From: DATCYZ01 sp036526195 | GTDB taxonomy: Bacteria; Pseudomonadota; Gammaproteobacteria; Burkholderiales; SG8-39 | Direction of reading: 5' to 3' | Assembly (NCBI GenBank): GCA_036526195.1 | Contig: DATCYZ010000139.1 | Coordinates: forward strand, 1 to 62,143 | DNA: 62,143 nt | Part shown: piece after piece, positions 1 through 8,919 of the stretch | How positions within the stretch are numbered: position 1 is the first letter of the stretch | How the letters are laid out: each line of letters opens with the position of its first letter | Position numbers and translations under genes: made by a program | Notes under the pieces: generated by a model | Databases searched by the model: none | Seen by the model: the letters and a program-made list of their open reading frames with translations, nothing else | What the model was told of the DNA's origin: nothing

Positions 1-844
1 GGTCGCCCACCGCGAGGTCGCCGAACTCGGGGGCGTTCCTTTCCCAGGCCACCGCATGGCAGCCGGACCAGTTGCCCGCGGGCGCGGCGCCGGCGTCGAG
101 CGCCATGCGGATCACGTCCCCTGTATTGAAGCGCGTGCCGCGCACCTTGGCCAGTTCCCAGCCCGGCCCGAGGTAGCGTGCGCGCCATTCGGGGTTGGCC
201 TGGAAGCCGCCGGCGGCGAGCACCACGGATTTCGCCTTCACCTCCACGGTCTTGCCGTTCCTGCGCACGCGCACGCCCTTCACGCCGTCATCGTCCATCA
301 GCAGGCCGGTGACGCGCGCCGCGTACCAGACCTCGATGCCGTTCTTCTGCGCCGATTTCGTGAGCGCATCCACCAGCCCCGGCCCGCCGCCCACGGCTTC
401 CACCGTCAGCCCGCCCCAGAACTTGAAGCGGCCGTTGATGTTGAAGGCCTGCCGGCCCCAGGCGGCGGTGAAGCGCACGCCCTTCGATTGCATCCACGCC
501 ACGGTGTCGAGGCTGTTCTTCACCAGCAGTTCGGTGAGGTCGGGGTCGCAGCGGTACTCGGTGACCCGCGCCATGTCGTCCAGGAACTGGTCGGCGCTGT
601 AGGTGCCGAAGTCGGTGCGCTCGATTTCCTCTTTCGTCAGGTCGGGAATCGCGCGCTTGAGGTCGTCCACGCCGTCGTAGGCAACGCGCATCAGTCCCGC
701 GGTGAAGCGCGAGTTGCCGCCGGCCTCGTCCTCGCCCGAACGCTCGAGCACCAGCACGCTCGAGCCGTTCTCGCGCGCCGCGAGCGCCGCGCAGAAGGCC
801 GCGTTGCCCGCGCCCACCACCACCACATCGTATTGCTCAGTCAC
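1..844 (-). CDS. FAD-dependent dehydrogenase, tricarballylate dehydrogenase-like (3' end outside window)
   Basis: The reading frame starts with GTG at 844 and runs off the window, so about 280 N-terminal residues are visible. They begin with a Rossmann dinucleotide motif (DVVVVGAGNAAFCAALAA, residues about 5-22) and an ERSG/GGNSRFT stretch typical of the fumarate reductase/TcuA flavoprotein family, which oxidises or reduces C-C bonds with FAD. A second FAD-contact motif (VVLAAGGFQANPEWR) lies near residue 220. The GTG start overlaps the stop of the upstream flavoprotein gene, indicating translational coupling. The substrate is unknown; tricarballylate is only the nearest named family member. 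It heads the downstream end of a run of minus-strand oxidoreductase genes. Confidence 0.75.
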   Translation of the reverse strand, partial: MTEQYDVVVVGAGNAAFCAALAARENGSSVLVLERSGEDEAGGNSRFTAGLMRVAYDGVDDLKRAIPDLTKEEIERTDFGTYSADQFLDDMARVTEYRCDPDLTELLVKNSLDTVAWMQSKGVRFTAAWGRQAFNINGRFKFWGGLTVEAVGGGPGLVDALTKSAQKNGIEVWYAARVTGLLMDDDGVKGVRVRRNGKTVEVKAKSVVLAAGGFQANPEWRARYLGPGWELAKVRGTRFNTGDVIRMALDAGAAPAGNWSGCHAVAWERNAPEFGDLAVGD

Positions 845-2306
845 CGGGGTCCCGCTCCTTTGCCGAAGAATCGTCGAGTGCGGCATGGCGGCCCGCGCGC
901 CGCCCGGACACGAAGGCCCAGGCGAGGTGGTGTCCATGCCCCTTCAATAGTAGCCCGCCCTGTCCGGTGGAGCCGGCGGCGTACAGGCCGGGAATCGGCC
1001 GGTCGCTTTGGTCCAGCACACGGTGCATCGCATCCACCGCAAGACCGCCCTCGGCATGCACGAACACCGAACGCACCGGGCCGAGCGCGATGAAGGGCGG
1101 CGTGCCGAGGCGGCCCGCCAGGCTCGCGGCGAGCGCGTCCGGCGGCATGCCGAGGCGTTCCGCGAGCGCCTGCGGCGTGGCCGCCTCGTTGAACACGTCT
1201 GGCCGGTTGCGCCGGTAGTCCGGCAGGTAGGCATAGGCGACGCCCGGCGCGGTGGAGATGAAATCCGGCCAGGCGGAGAATTTCTGCGCGAGGCGCGCGT
1301 CGATCACGATGTACGCGACGCGTCCCGGCTGGTCCGGCACGCGCCACGCGGGACAGTCCGCCTCCTCGCCAAAGCACGCGCCTTCGCGGTTCACCAGCAC
1401 TGCGCCGGCCTCGAAGAGGGTCGGCGAGGGCGCAAGCGCGGTGGTGAGGAACTGCATGACGAAGGGCCGCAGCAGCGCCGCGGGCAGGTGTTCCAGCGAC
1501 CAGGCCATGGCGCTGGCGAGCGCCGGCCAGGGCGGCAGCCGGCGCGCCAGGGTCTCGCGCTCGGGCGCGATGAAGCGCAGTTCGGGGCCGAGCGCGAGGT
1601 CGCCGTTGACGATGCGCGCGCCGAGCGCCTCGGCCATCGATTGCCCGTCGCCGGTGGCGGTGGGATTCACGCCCTCGACCTTGGCTTCCTGCGCGCCCAT
1701 GAAGCGCGCCTTGAGCGGCGGGCTGTTGGTGAAGTCGCCCGCGGCGAGCACCACCGCGCGGCGTGCGGTGAGGCGCTCGCCCGTCGCGGTCTCGACGCCG
1801 GTCACGCGTTCCCCCTGCCGGGTGAGGGCGCGCACCTGCACGCCGCCGCGGATCGTCACGCCGGCACGACGCGCGCGGCGTTCGAGGTGATAAATGTACG
1901 AGCGCGAGTTCGGCAGCACGTTGTGCATGCGCGGCTTGCGGTGCGGGGGCTCGGGCATCGGCCCCATGAAGCGGATGCCCGAGTCGAGCAGCCACCGGAA
2001 GGCGGCGGGCACCTCGTCGCAGAGCACGCGGCGCAGCGCATCGTTGTCGCGCGATGCGAGTTCGCCGGCGAAGCCCGGCATGTCGGCCCAGTGATCGGCC
2101 GGGCTGTCCTCGATGCACTTGCGGCGCTGGTGCGGCGTGCCGGTGGCCGTGATCGAGCCGATCGACCAGGCGGTCGAGCCGCCGAGCGCCGGGTTCTTCT
2201 CGAGGAGCAGCACCTGCGCGCCGGCCGCGCGTGCCTCGATGGCGGCGGCGAGTCCCGCGCCGCCGCCGCCGACCACCACCACGTCGAACGCGGAATCCAG
2301 TTTCAG
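837..2306 (-). CDS. FAD-binding dehydrogenase, 3-ketosteroid-delta-1-dehydrogenase-like
   Basis: A flavoprotein of about 489 residues. The N-terminal FAD motif (VVVVGGGGAGLAAAIEA, residues about 8-24) is followed by EKNPALGGSTAWSIGS. The C-terminal FAD segment (GLYAAGSTGQGGLLLKGHGHHLAWAFVSGR) is characteristic of KstD/FAD_binding_2 proteins, which dehydrogenate activated C-C bonds. The substrate cannot be read from sequence. No ATG, GTG or TTG lies near the family N-terminus. The best start is CTG at 2306, giving a CTGA 4-base overlap with the stop of the upstream ThDP enzyme. It overlaps the next flavoprotein by 8 bases, so the genes appear to form one transcript. Confidence 0.75.
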   Translation of the reverse strand: MKLDSAFDVVVVGGGGAGLAAAIEARAAGAQVLLLEKNPALGGSTAWSIGSITATGTPHQRRKCIEDSPADHWADMPGFAGELASRDNDALRRVLCDEVPAAFRWLLDSGIRFMGPMPEPPHRKPRMHNVLPNSRSYIYHLERRARRAGVTIRGGVQVRALTRQGERVTGVETATGERLTARRAVVLAAGDFTNSPPLKARFMGAQEAKVEGVNPTATGDGQSMAEALGARIVNGDLALGPELRFIAPERETLARRLPPWPALASAMAWSLEHLPAALLRPFVMQFLTTALAPSPTLFEAGAVLVNREGACFGEEADCPAWRVPDQPGRVAYIVIDARLAQKFSAWPDFISTAPGVAYAYLPDYRRNRPDVFNEAATPQALAERLGMPPDALAASLAGRLGTPPFIALGPVRSVFVHAEGGLAVDAMHRVLDQSDRPIPGLYAAGSTGQGGLLLKGHGHHLAWAFVSGRRAGRHAALDDSSAKERDPGD

Positions 2307-4087
2307 GCCACCCAGGGCTTGCCGAAGGCCGGTTCCTTGTACGGCGTCGGCGGCAGCTGCCAGGTGCCGGTGGAGGGCGGGCGCACCTCGGCGTCGACGT
2401 GCACGTCGAGCACGCAGGGGCGCTTGTTGCGGATCGCCTGCTCGAGCGCGCCGGCGAGGTCCTCGCTCTTCGTGATGGTGACGCCGTCGGCGCCGCAGGC
2501 GCGCGCCCAGGCGGCGAAGTCCGGGTTGTAGTGCTTGCCTTCCTTGCGAAAAGCCGTGCCGAGCTGGCGGTCGCCGAACATGCCGACCTGGATGTCGCGG
2601 ATCGCGCCCCAGGCGAAGTTGTTCCACACCACCCAGATGCAGGGCAGGTCGTACTCCACCGCGGTGGCGATCACGTAGGGCGTCATCGAGAAGCCGCCGT
2701 CGCCGCACACTGAGATGCAGGGCCGGTCCGGCGCCGCGAGCTGCGCGCCGAGCACGCTGCACACGCCGAACCCCATCGATGAGTAGCCCCAGCTGTTCAA
2801 CATGCTCTGCGCGCGCTTCGGCTGCCAGAACTGCATGAACCAGTTGTGGTGCACGCCCGAGTCGCAGGTGAGGATGGCATCGTCCGGCAACACCTTCTGC
2901 AGCGCGCCGACGACGTACTCCGGGCGCAGCGGCGTGGTCAGCAGGCCGAAGTTCGGCCGCACGTGGGCTTCCCACTCGGCGCGCCAGCCGTCCACCTCGG
3001 CGCGCCACTCGGCGAACTGTTTCCTGAGCGGCGGCGCGCCGCGCTCTTCGCGCCGGCCGGCGGCGGCGAGCAGTTGCGCCGCGAACACCTTCGCGTCCGC
3101 GATCACGCCGAGCGTCGGCGGGTAGTTGCGGCCGAGCTCCTGCGGGTCGAGGTCGACGTGGACGAGTTTCGTCTTCGGGAAGTTCCACGAGTAGCCCGGG
3201 AACCAGCTGGAAGACGAACGGTCGTCGAAGCGGGTGCCGAGCGTGATCACAAGGTCGGCATGCCGCCCGGCCTGGTTCGCCGGGTAGGCGCCGTTGCGGC
3301 CGATGAAGCCGAGCGTCAGCGGGTCACCCGCCGGTACGCAGCCCATGCCGTTGGGCGAGGTGATCACCGGGATGCCGTAGGTCTGCTGCAGCCGGGTGAT
3401 CTCGGGGCCGGCCTCGGACAGTGTCGCGCCGTGGCCGATGAAGATCACCGGCCGGGTCGCGTCGGCGAGCAGGTCGAGCGCCTTCGCCACGTCCGCATCC
3501 GAGCCGCCGGGGCGGTGCTGGCCGAAGCGGTGCGAGGCGGCCGGCAGGGCGACCTCGTCCTCTTCCTGGAACACGTTGTAGGGGATGTCGATGTTCACCG
3601 GGCCGGGACGGCCGGTGACCATGGTGTCGAAGCCCTGGCGCAGCGCGAGCGGCAGCATGTCCACGCGCGTCGGCTGGAAGGCGCGCTTCACCACCGGGCG
3701 GATCACCGAGGGGAAGTCGGCCTGGTTGTGCGCGTAGATCTCCTGGAAGGGCGCGCGGTTCATCTGCGAGGTCGGCACGTTGGCGGTGATCGCGAGGAAG
3801 GCGGACGAGTCCGACAGCGCGGTGGCGAGCGACATGACGAGGTTGGCCGAGCCCGGCCCGGTCGAGGTCAGCGTCGCCACCGGTTCGTGCTTCACGCGGA
3901 AGTAGCCGTCGGCCATGTGGCCGGCGCACTGCTCGTGGCGCGGCGAGACGAGCTTCAGCCGGTCGCGCACCGCGTGCAGCGGGTCGAGGATGCCGACGTT
4001 GCCGTGCCCGCAGATGCCGAAGAGGTAGGGCACCTTCTGCTTGATCAGGTACTCGGCGATCAGTTCGCCGCCTTTCATCCTTGGCAT
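2303..4087 (-). CDS. Thiamine-diphosphate-dependent enzyme, acetolactate synthase/benzaldehyde lyase superfamily
   Basis: At 594 residues it has the usual length and three-domain order of pyruvate-oxidase-type ThDP enzymes. The cofactor-activating glutamate is E52 in the PRHEQCAGHMADGYFR segment. The central FAD/ADP-like domain covers about 195-345. The ThDP/Mg2+ motif runs from GDG (462-464) to NN (489-490). The family catalyses carboligation or decarboxylation of 2-oxo acids; which donor and acceptor are used is unknown. It is probably not the housekeeping IlvB, because the neighbours are flavoprotein dehydrogenases and a cupin and no small regulatory subunit is present. The cupin stop lies 4 bases upstream. 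Confidence 0.8.
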   Translation of the reverse strand: MPRMKGGELIAEYLIKQKVPYLFGICGHGNVGILDPLHAVRDRLKLVSPRHEQCAGHMADGYFRVKHEPVATLTSTGPGSANLVMSLATALSDSSAFLAITANVPTSQMNRAPFQEIYAHNQADFPSVIRPVVKRAFQPTRVDMLPLALRQGFDTMVTGRPGPVNIDIPYNVFQEEDEVALPAASHRFGQHRPGGSDADVAKALDLLADATRPVIFIGHGATLSEAGPEITRLQQTYGIPVITSPNGMGCVPAGDPLTLGFIGRNGAYPANQAGRHADLVITLGTRFDDRSSSSWFPGYSWNFPKTKLVHVDLDPQELGRNYPPTLGVIADAKVFAAQLLAAAGRREERGAPPLRKQFAEWRAEVDGWRAEWEAHVRPNFGLLTTPLRPEYVVGALQKVLPDDAILTCDSGVHHNWFMQFWQPKRAQSMLNSWGYSSMGFGVCSVLGAQLAAPDRPCISVCGDGGFSMTPYVIATAVEYDLPCIWVVWNNFAWGAIRDIQVGMFGDRQLGTAFRKEGKHYNPDFAAWARACGADGVTITKSEDLAGALEQAIRNKRPCVLDVHVDAEVRPPSTGTWQLPPTPYKEPAFGKPWVA

Positions 4088-4091
4088 CGGC

Positions 4092-4481
4092 TTACTCCGC
4101 TGGGCCGTCGTCGGCGGGCGTCGTCACCACGAAGAAGACGAGCCCTGAAAGACCGGTGTTGGTGAAGGCGTGGCGCGCGCCCGGGGGCAGGTAGACGTAG
4201 TCGTGCGCCCGCATCAGGTGCGGCGTGCCATCGACGGTGAGCATACCTTCGCCTTCCAGCACGTAGTAGATCTGTTCCTGCACGCGGTGGACGTGCTCTT
4301 CCACGTACGCATTGGGCGCGTAGCGCGAGATGCGAAAGTCGATCCTGCCCGACCCGCCCTTCTGCGGGCCGACCAGCATCTTCGACAGGGCGCCGCCGAA
4401 GTGGCCCGGAAACTCCTTCCAGTCAACGCGGGCCATGGTTTCGACGAAAGCGGCGTTGCGCGGTTGCGGGCGTTTTGCCAT
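4092..4481 (-). CDS. Cupin-domain protein
   Basis: A 129-residue single-domain cupin. The first conserved motif is the HVHRVQEQIYYVLEGEG stretch with metal-binding histidines and glutamine/glutamate. The second is PPGARHAFTNTG, with its histidine near the C-terminus. Such proteins bind a metal and act as small isomerases, dioxygenases or ligand binders. The gene is first in the minus-strand group leading into the ThDP enzyme, so a role in the same unknown pathway is likely. The 160 bases upstream, up to the divergent gene at 4642, hold no clear FNR-type box. Confidence 0.75.
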   Translation of the reverse strand: MAKRPQPRNAAFVETMARVDWKEFPGHFGGALSKMLVGPQKGGSGRIDFRISRYAPNAYVEEHVHRVQEQIYYVLEGEGMLTVDGTPHLMRAHDYVYLPPGARHAFTNTGLSGLVFFVVTTPADDGPAE

Positions 4482-4641
4482 CGGAGTCGTCCCTTGTTCA
4501 GGTGTTCGGAAAGCCTGTCACGGCGGGTGAAACGGCATTCGCCGTGCGTGGCGCGTACCTTACCATTGCGAAACACGGTCCCGGCGAGCGCCCCCGCGCG
4601 CTGGGTCCGCGCGCCGGACGCCAAAGAGGAGCGCGACCCCG

Positions 4642-5295
4642 ATGCCCACGAACCGCCCCGGCCTGCTCTCGGTCTGGAACGACATCGACGCCGAGCATGA
4701 GGCCGAGTTCAGCGCCTGGTACACCGAGGAGCATTTCGGCGAGCGCCTCGCGCTGCCCGGTTTCGTCTCCGGCCAGCGCTACCGCGACGCTGCCGCGCCG
4801 CTCAGCTTCGCCGCGCTCTACGACACGCTCGACTTCGCGGTGCTGGAGTCGCCCGCCTACCGGGCCTGCCTCGCGAATCCCTCGCCGCGCACGAGATCCA
4901 TCATGCCGCGCTTTCGCAACATGGTGCGCGGCCTGGGCACCATCGAGGCGGCCTTCGGCGCGCCGGGCGCGGGCGGCGCCTGGCTCGCGGTCATCGAACT
5001 GGCGGAACGCCCGGCGGAGGATCGCCTGCGCGCGTTCTGCGAGGCGCTGCTCGCGCAGGGCGCGGTGGCGCGCGTCCGCCTCGCCGTGCCGCGGGCAATG
5101 AAGTCCGAACCGAACCCGGAGGCGAAGTTCCGCGCCGTGCCAGACCGGGTGCCGCCGCCCTTCCTGCTGGTCGAGGGCGAGGCCGAGGCCGGCGTGCGCG
5201 CCGCCGCGGCGTCGCTGCAGGAGGCGTTTGCCGGCGCGCAGGCCGCGCGCGTGTACACGAAGATCGAGGCGCGCCGCGGCAGCGCCGCGCCCTAG
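4642..5295 (+). CDS. DUF4286-like protein of unknown function
   Basis: 217 residues. The opening SVWNDIDAEHEAEFSAWYTEEH and LALPGFVSGQRY segments match the DUF4286-type (ferredoxin-like fold) proteins found beside catabolic oxidoreductases. No catalytic motif, signal peptide or membrane helix is apparent. It is transcribed away from the cupin gene and converges with the Fe-S gene, overlapping its 3' end by 4 bases. The function is unknown. Its position, flanked on both sides by oxidoreductases, suggests an accessory role in that catabolic group; this is inference. Confidence 0.6.
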   Translation: MPTNRPGLLSVWNDIDAEHEAEFSAWYTEEHFGERLALPGFVSGQRYRDAAAPLSFAALYDTLDFAVLESPAYRACLANPSPRTRSIMPRFRNMVRGLGTIEAAFGAPGAGGAWLAVIELAERPAEDRLRAFCEALLAQGAVARVRLAVPRAMKSEPNPEAKFRAVPDRVPPPFLLVEGEAEAGVRAAAASLQEAFAGAQAARVYTKIEARRGSAAP

Positions 5296-6656
5296 GCCCC
5301 CGCGTCCACGAGGTTCGCCGCCACCAGTTCGAGCAGGCTTTCCATTTTCCGGTCCCAGCCGGAATGCGCACGGTTGTCGTCGAAGGTGAGGCGGCAGTTC
5401 GAGCAACTGGACACCAGTCGGGTGGCGCCGCTCGCCTCAACCTGCGCCACCTTGATCTCGAAGGCGCGCCGGCGCAGGTCGTCGGCGCGGTGGATGGTGA
5501 TGACGCCGCCTCCGCCGCCGCAGCACCAGTTCGCGTCGCCGCCGCCGGGCATCTCGCGCAGGTCCACGCCGAGCGCGGCGAGCACGTCGCGCGGCGCCTG
5601 CGTCGCGCCCCCGCGGCGCGAAACCTGGCAGGGATCATGGAAGGTCACGGAGGCCTCGAGCGGCTCGAGGCGAATGCGGCCCTCGCGCACGCCGGCGGCG
5701 AGGAACTCGGAGATGTGCAGCACCTCGAAGGGCAGCGCCCGCCCGATCAGGTTCGCGCCCTGCCAGCGCATCGCACCATAGGCGTGGCCGCATTCCGGCA
5801 GGATGAGCGTGCGCGCGCCGCAGGCCTCGGCGGCGCGCACCAGGCGCAGGCTCATGTCGCGCTGCCAGTCGAGCTTGCCTGAGAGCAGGCCGAAGTTGGT
5901 CGCCTCGTAGCCGTCGGAGCGCAGCGTCCAGTCCCAGCCGCCGTGGGCGAGCACCTTCGCCAGCGCGGCGATCGAGGCCGGGTACTTCATGATCTCGATC
6001 GAGGAGAGCGTCACCATCACCTCGGCCTGCGGCCGGTCGAGCGGGATCGACACCCCGTGCTCGTCTTCCAGCCATTCGATGCGCTCGGCGAGCACCTTCG
6101 GCGTCGCGCCGAGCGGGCTGCCCTCGTGCTCGGCGCGCTCGGCCACGGCCTGCAGTTCGTGCGGCACCAGGCCGGCCTCGGACATCGCGTGGCGCGCGAG
6201 CCCGACCAGCGCGGCGATGTCGATGCCCATCGGGCACACCATGGTGCAGCGTCCGCACAGGTTGCAGGTGTCGTAGAGCAGGTCCTGCCACGCGAAGAGT
6301 TCGTCCGCGGTTACTGCGGGCTTGAGTCCGAGCGTGCGGTAGAGCCAGGCAAACGGGCCCGCCTCGCGCTTCCAGGCCTGCTTGAAGGGCTCGATCTTCC
6401 AGACCGGCGTATGCCTCGGGTCCTTGCTGGCGAGGAAGAAGTGGCAGGCTTCGGCGCAGTGCCCGCAATGGATGCACGACTCCATCCAGGTCGCCACGGC
6501 CGGGGTGCTGTCGCGCGCGAACGCGGCCATGGCGCGGCTCACCCGCTCGGCGTCGCTCAGACCGCCCTGCCGGTCCACCCGCGGGTCGGCCTTCTTCACC
6601 GACAGGCGCGCCGATTCCAGATCCAGCGGATGCCGCGCGTCGATGCCGTTGCTCAT
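5292..6656 (-). CDS. HdrD/DsrK-like Fe-S oxidoreductase
   Basis: 454 residues with two classical [4Fe-4S] motifs: C61, C64, C67, C71 and C131, C134, C137, C141. Two C-terminal CCG-type segments follow. The first is reduced to PECGHAYG; the second carries CCGGGGG and SSCSNCR. This is the domain order of HdrD, GlpC and DsrK, which pass electrons between a substrate or disulfide site and a membrane cytochrome. Its ATG overlaps the stop of the NarI-like gene (ATGA), so the two form a membrane module resembling DsrMK/HdrED. A plausible job is moving electrons from the neighbouring flavoprotein dehydrogenases to quinone; partner and direction are inferred. Confidence 0.75.
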   Translation of the reverse strand: MSNGIDARHPLDLESARLSVKKADPRVDRQGGLSDAERVSRAMAAFARDSTPAVATWMESCIHCGHCAEACHFFLASKDPRHTPVWKIEPFKQAWKREAGPFAWLYRTLGLKPAVTADELFAWQDLLYDTCNLCGRCTMVCPMGIDIAALVGLARHAMSEAGLVPHELQAVAERAEHEGSPLGATPKVLAERIEWLEDEHGVSIPLDRPQAEVMVTLSSIEIMKYPASIAALAKVLAHGGWDWTLRSDGYEATNFGLLSGKLDWQRDMSLRLVRAAEACGARTLILPECGHAYGAMRWQGANLIGRALPFEVLHISEFLAAGVREGRIRLEPLEASVTFHDPCQVSRRGGATQAPRDVLAALGVDLREMPGGGDANWCCGGGGGVITIHRADDLRRRAFEIKVAQVEASGATRLVSSCSNCRLTFDDNRAHSGWDRKMESLLELVAANLVDAGA

Positions 6657-7333
6657 TGCGCTGCGCCTTTCCGCGCGAACGCGGCGCCGGTGCGCGCGCG
6701 CGAGACGAAGGCCAGCACCGCGTGCGCGAGCTTGCCGAAGGGAAGCCAGACCAGCAGCAGTTCCAGGCTGAGCAGGTGCACGGCAAGCAACGCCGGGTCG
6801 GCCGCGTGGGTCGGCGCGTAGGGTGGTGCCGGGACGTACACCTGCTCGATGAGCGCCATGCCGGTCAGCAGCGGCAGCGTCGTGACGAACCACGAGAACC
6901 AGTCGTCGAAGTTCGACAGCAGGCGCAGCACCGGATCGGTCCAGCGCAGCACCAGCGCGATCAGCAGCCCGCCAAGGGTGAGGGCCGTCGCCAGGTAGGT
7001 GACGACATCCGGCAGCGCCGGCCAGGCAAGCCCGGTCAGCCGCCGGACAAATTCGATGTGCGGCGCGAAGGCGAGCACCACGACCAGCAGCCCGAGGTGC
7101 CAGACGAGCGCATTCAGCGTGGCGGCGCGCCCCGGCGCGCCGTACGCGCCCCGCGGCAGCATGCGCCGCCGGATCGCCTGCCAGGCGCCGGCGAGGACGG
7201 CGTTGCTGCGCGGCGCGGAGAGGTCCGGCGCGCCCGGTCGCAAGGTCGCGCGCAGGCGGATCGCCATTCCGGCGAAGAAAACGACGAGGGCGAATGCGAG
7301 GCCCGGACCGCGGGCGAACTCGAGAAGCGACAT
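6653..7333 (-). CDS. NarI-like diheme cytochrome b membrane subunit
   Basis: About 226 residues with five hydrophobic helices. Histidine pairs in WHLGLLVVVLAFAPH and in VHLLSLELLLVWLPFGKLAHAV are placed like the heme ligands of NarI/DsrM. Starts at 7375 and 7342 are also open. MSLLEF at 7333 matches family N-termini best and avoids placing an FNR box (7369-7382) inside the gene. The stop overlaps the ATG of the Fe-S partner. The pair would exchange electrons with the quinone pool. There is no nitrate reductase catalytic subunit nearby, so it is not part of Nar. Confidence 0.7.
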   Translation of the reverse strand: MSLLEFARGPGLAFALVVFFAGMAIRLRATLRPGAPDLSAPRSNAVLAGAWQAIRRRMLPRGAYGAPGRAATLNALVWHLGLLVVVLAFAPHIEFVRRLTGLAWPALPDVVTYLATALTLGGLLIALVLRWTDPVLRLLSNFDDWFSWFVTTLPLLTGMALIEQVYVPAPPYAPTHAADPALLAVHLLSLELLLVWLPFGKLAHAVLAFVSRARTGAAFARKGAAQ

Positions 7334-7368
7334 CGCAGGCATGCTCGCGCGCGCAGGGCCGGAGTCGT

Positions 7369-7382
7369 TTGACATGGATCAA
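7369..7382. promoter_or_regulatory. FNR-type box ahead of ccoN
   Basis: TTGACATGGATCAA matches the FNR/Anr consensus TTGAT-N4-ATCAA at 9 of 10 fixed positions. Its centre lies about 104 bases before the ccoN ATG, suited to a class II activator site with a start point near 7417. It is also adjacent to the start of the divergent NarI-like gene, so it could serve both. Confidence 0.8.
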
Positions 7383-7479
7383 GCCGCGTTTTTCCTCTCT
7401 GTCTAGCATGGCGGAGCGTCTTCGCGACGCGCCTGAAAAACGTCGTCAAGAACCGTCCTTCACGGGAGAACGGACCTCC

Positions 7480-8901
7480 ATGCCAGCCGAATCCACCTAC
7501 AACTACAAGGTCGTGCGCCAGTTCGCGGTGATGACCGTCGTCTGGGGCGTCGTCGGCATGCTGGTGGGCGTGATCATCGCCGCGCAGCTGCTCTGGCCGG
7601 CGCTGAACTTCGACATTCCCTGGCTTTCCTACGGGCGGCTGCGCCCGCTGCACACCAACGCCGTGATTTTCGCCTTCGGCGGCTGCGCGCTGTTCGCCTC
7701 CTCCTACTACGTGGTCCAGCGCACCAGCCATGCGCGACTGTTCTCCGACGGCCTCGCGGCTTTCACGTTCTGGGGCTGGCAGGCGGTGATCGTGCTCGCG
7801 GCGATCACGCTGCCGCTCGGGATCACCAGCTCCAAGGAGTACGCCGAGCTCGAGTGGCCGATCGACATCCTGATCGCCCTGGTGTGGGTGGCCTATGCCG
7901 TGGTGTTCTTCGGCACGCTCGCGCGGCGCAAGATTGCGCACATCTATGTCGCCAACTGGTTCTTCGGCGCCTTCATCCTCACGGTGGCGGTGCTGCACAT
8001 CGTCAACAGCGCGGCGATGCCGGCGACCTTCTGGAAGTCCTACTCGGCCTACGCCGGTGCGCAGGACGCGATGATCCAGTGGTGGTACGGGCACAACGCG
8101 GTGGGCTTCTTCCTCACTGCGGGCTTCCTGGGGATGATGTACTACTTCATTCCGAAGCAGGTGGAGCGCCCGGTGTACAGCTACCGGCTGTCGGTGGTGC
8201 ACTTCTGGGCGCTGATCTTCACCTACATGTGGGCCGGCCCGCACCACCTGCACTACACCGCGCTGCCCGAGTGGGCGCAGTCGATCGGCATGATTTTCTC
8301 GCTCATCCTGCTGGCGCCGTCCTGGGGCGGGATGATCAACGGCATCATGACGCTCTCGGGGGCGTGGCACAAACTGCGCACCGACCCGGTGCTCAAGTTC
8401 CTCATCGTCTCGCTCTCGTTCTACGGCATGTCGACTTTCGAGGGGCCGATGATGTCGATCAAGACCGTGAACGCGCTCTCGCACTACACCGACTGGACTG
8501 TCGGCCACGTGCACTCCGGGGCGCTCGGCTGGGTCGGGCTGGTGTCGATGGGCACGATGTACTTCCTCATCCCGAGGTTGTTCGGGCGCACGGAGATGTA
8601 CTCGACGCGCCTGATCAACGTGCACTTCTGGGTGGCGACCGTCGGCATCGTGCTCTACATCGCCGCGATGTGGATCGCCGGCGTGATGCAGGGCCTGATG
8701 TGGCGCGCGGTGGGCGAGGACGGCACGCTCACCTACACCTTCGTCGAGAGCGTGAAGGCGACCTACCCGTTCTACGCGATCCGCCTGCTCGGCGGGGTGC
8801 TTTACCTCTCCGGGATGGTGATCATGCTCTACAACATGCTGAAGACGATCCAGGGCAGCCGGGCGGTCGAGGCGCCGATCCCGGCACCGGCGCACGCCTG
8901 A
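7480..8901 (+). CDS. ccoN: cbb3-type cytochrome c oxidase subunit I
   Basis: 473 residues with about twelve helices. The low-spin heme histidine is H58 (RPLHTNAV). The WYGHNAVGFF segment carries the first CuB histidine and PHHLHY the next pair; HVHSGALGWVG carries the two histidines for the heme irons. The C-family signature tyrosine lies in the helix VII segment FTYMWAGPHH, so this is a true O2 reductase, unlike the two other subunit I homologues in the window. It reduces O2 with high affinity and pumps protons. It heads ccoNOQP under an FNR box. ATG at 7480 is chosen because the preceding residues are not conserved-looking. Confidence 0.97.
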   Translation: MPAESTYNYKVVRQFAVMTVVWGVVGMLVGVIIAAQLLWPALNFDIPWLSYGRLRPLHTNAVIFAFGGCALFASSYYVVQRTSHARLFSDGLAAFTFWGWQAVIVLAAITLPLGITSSKEYAELEWPIDILIALVWVAYAVVFFGTLARRKIAHIYVANWFFGAFILTVAVLHIVNSAAMPATFWKSYSAYAGAQDAMIQWWYGHNAVGFFLTAGFLGMMYYFIPKQVERPVYSYRLSVVHFWALIFTYMWAGPHHLHYTALPEWAQSIGMIFSLILLAPSWGGMINGIMTLSGAWHKLRTDPVLKFLIVSLSFYGMSTFEGPMMSIKTVNALSHYTDWTVGHVHSGALGWVGLVSMGTMYFLIPRLFGRTEMYSTRLINVHFWVATVGIVLYIAAMWIAGVMQGLMWRAVGEDGTLTYTFVESVKATYPFYAIRLLGGVLYLSGMVIMLYNMLKTIQGSRAVEAPIPAPAHA

Positions 8902-8919
8902 GGCCGCGGGGACCAGACG

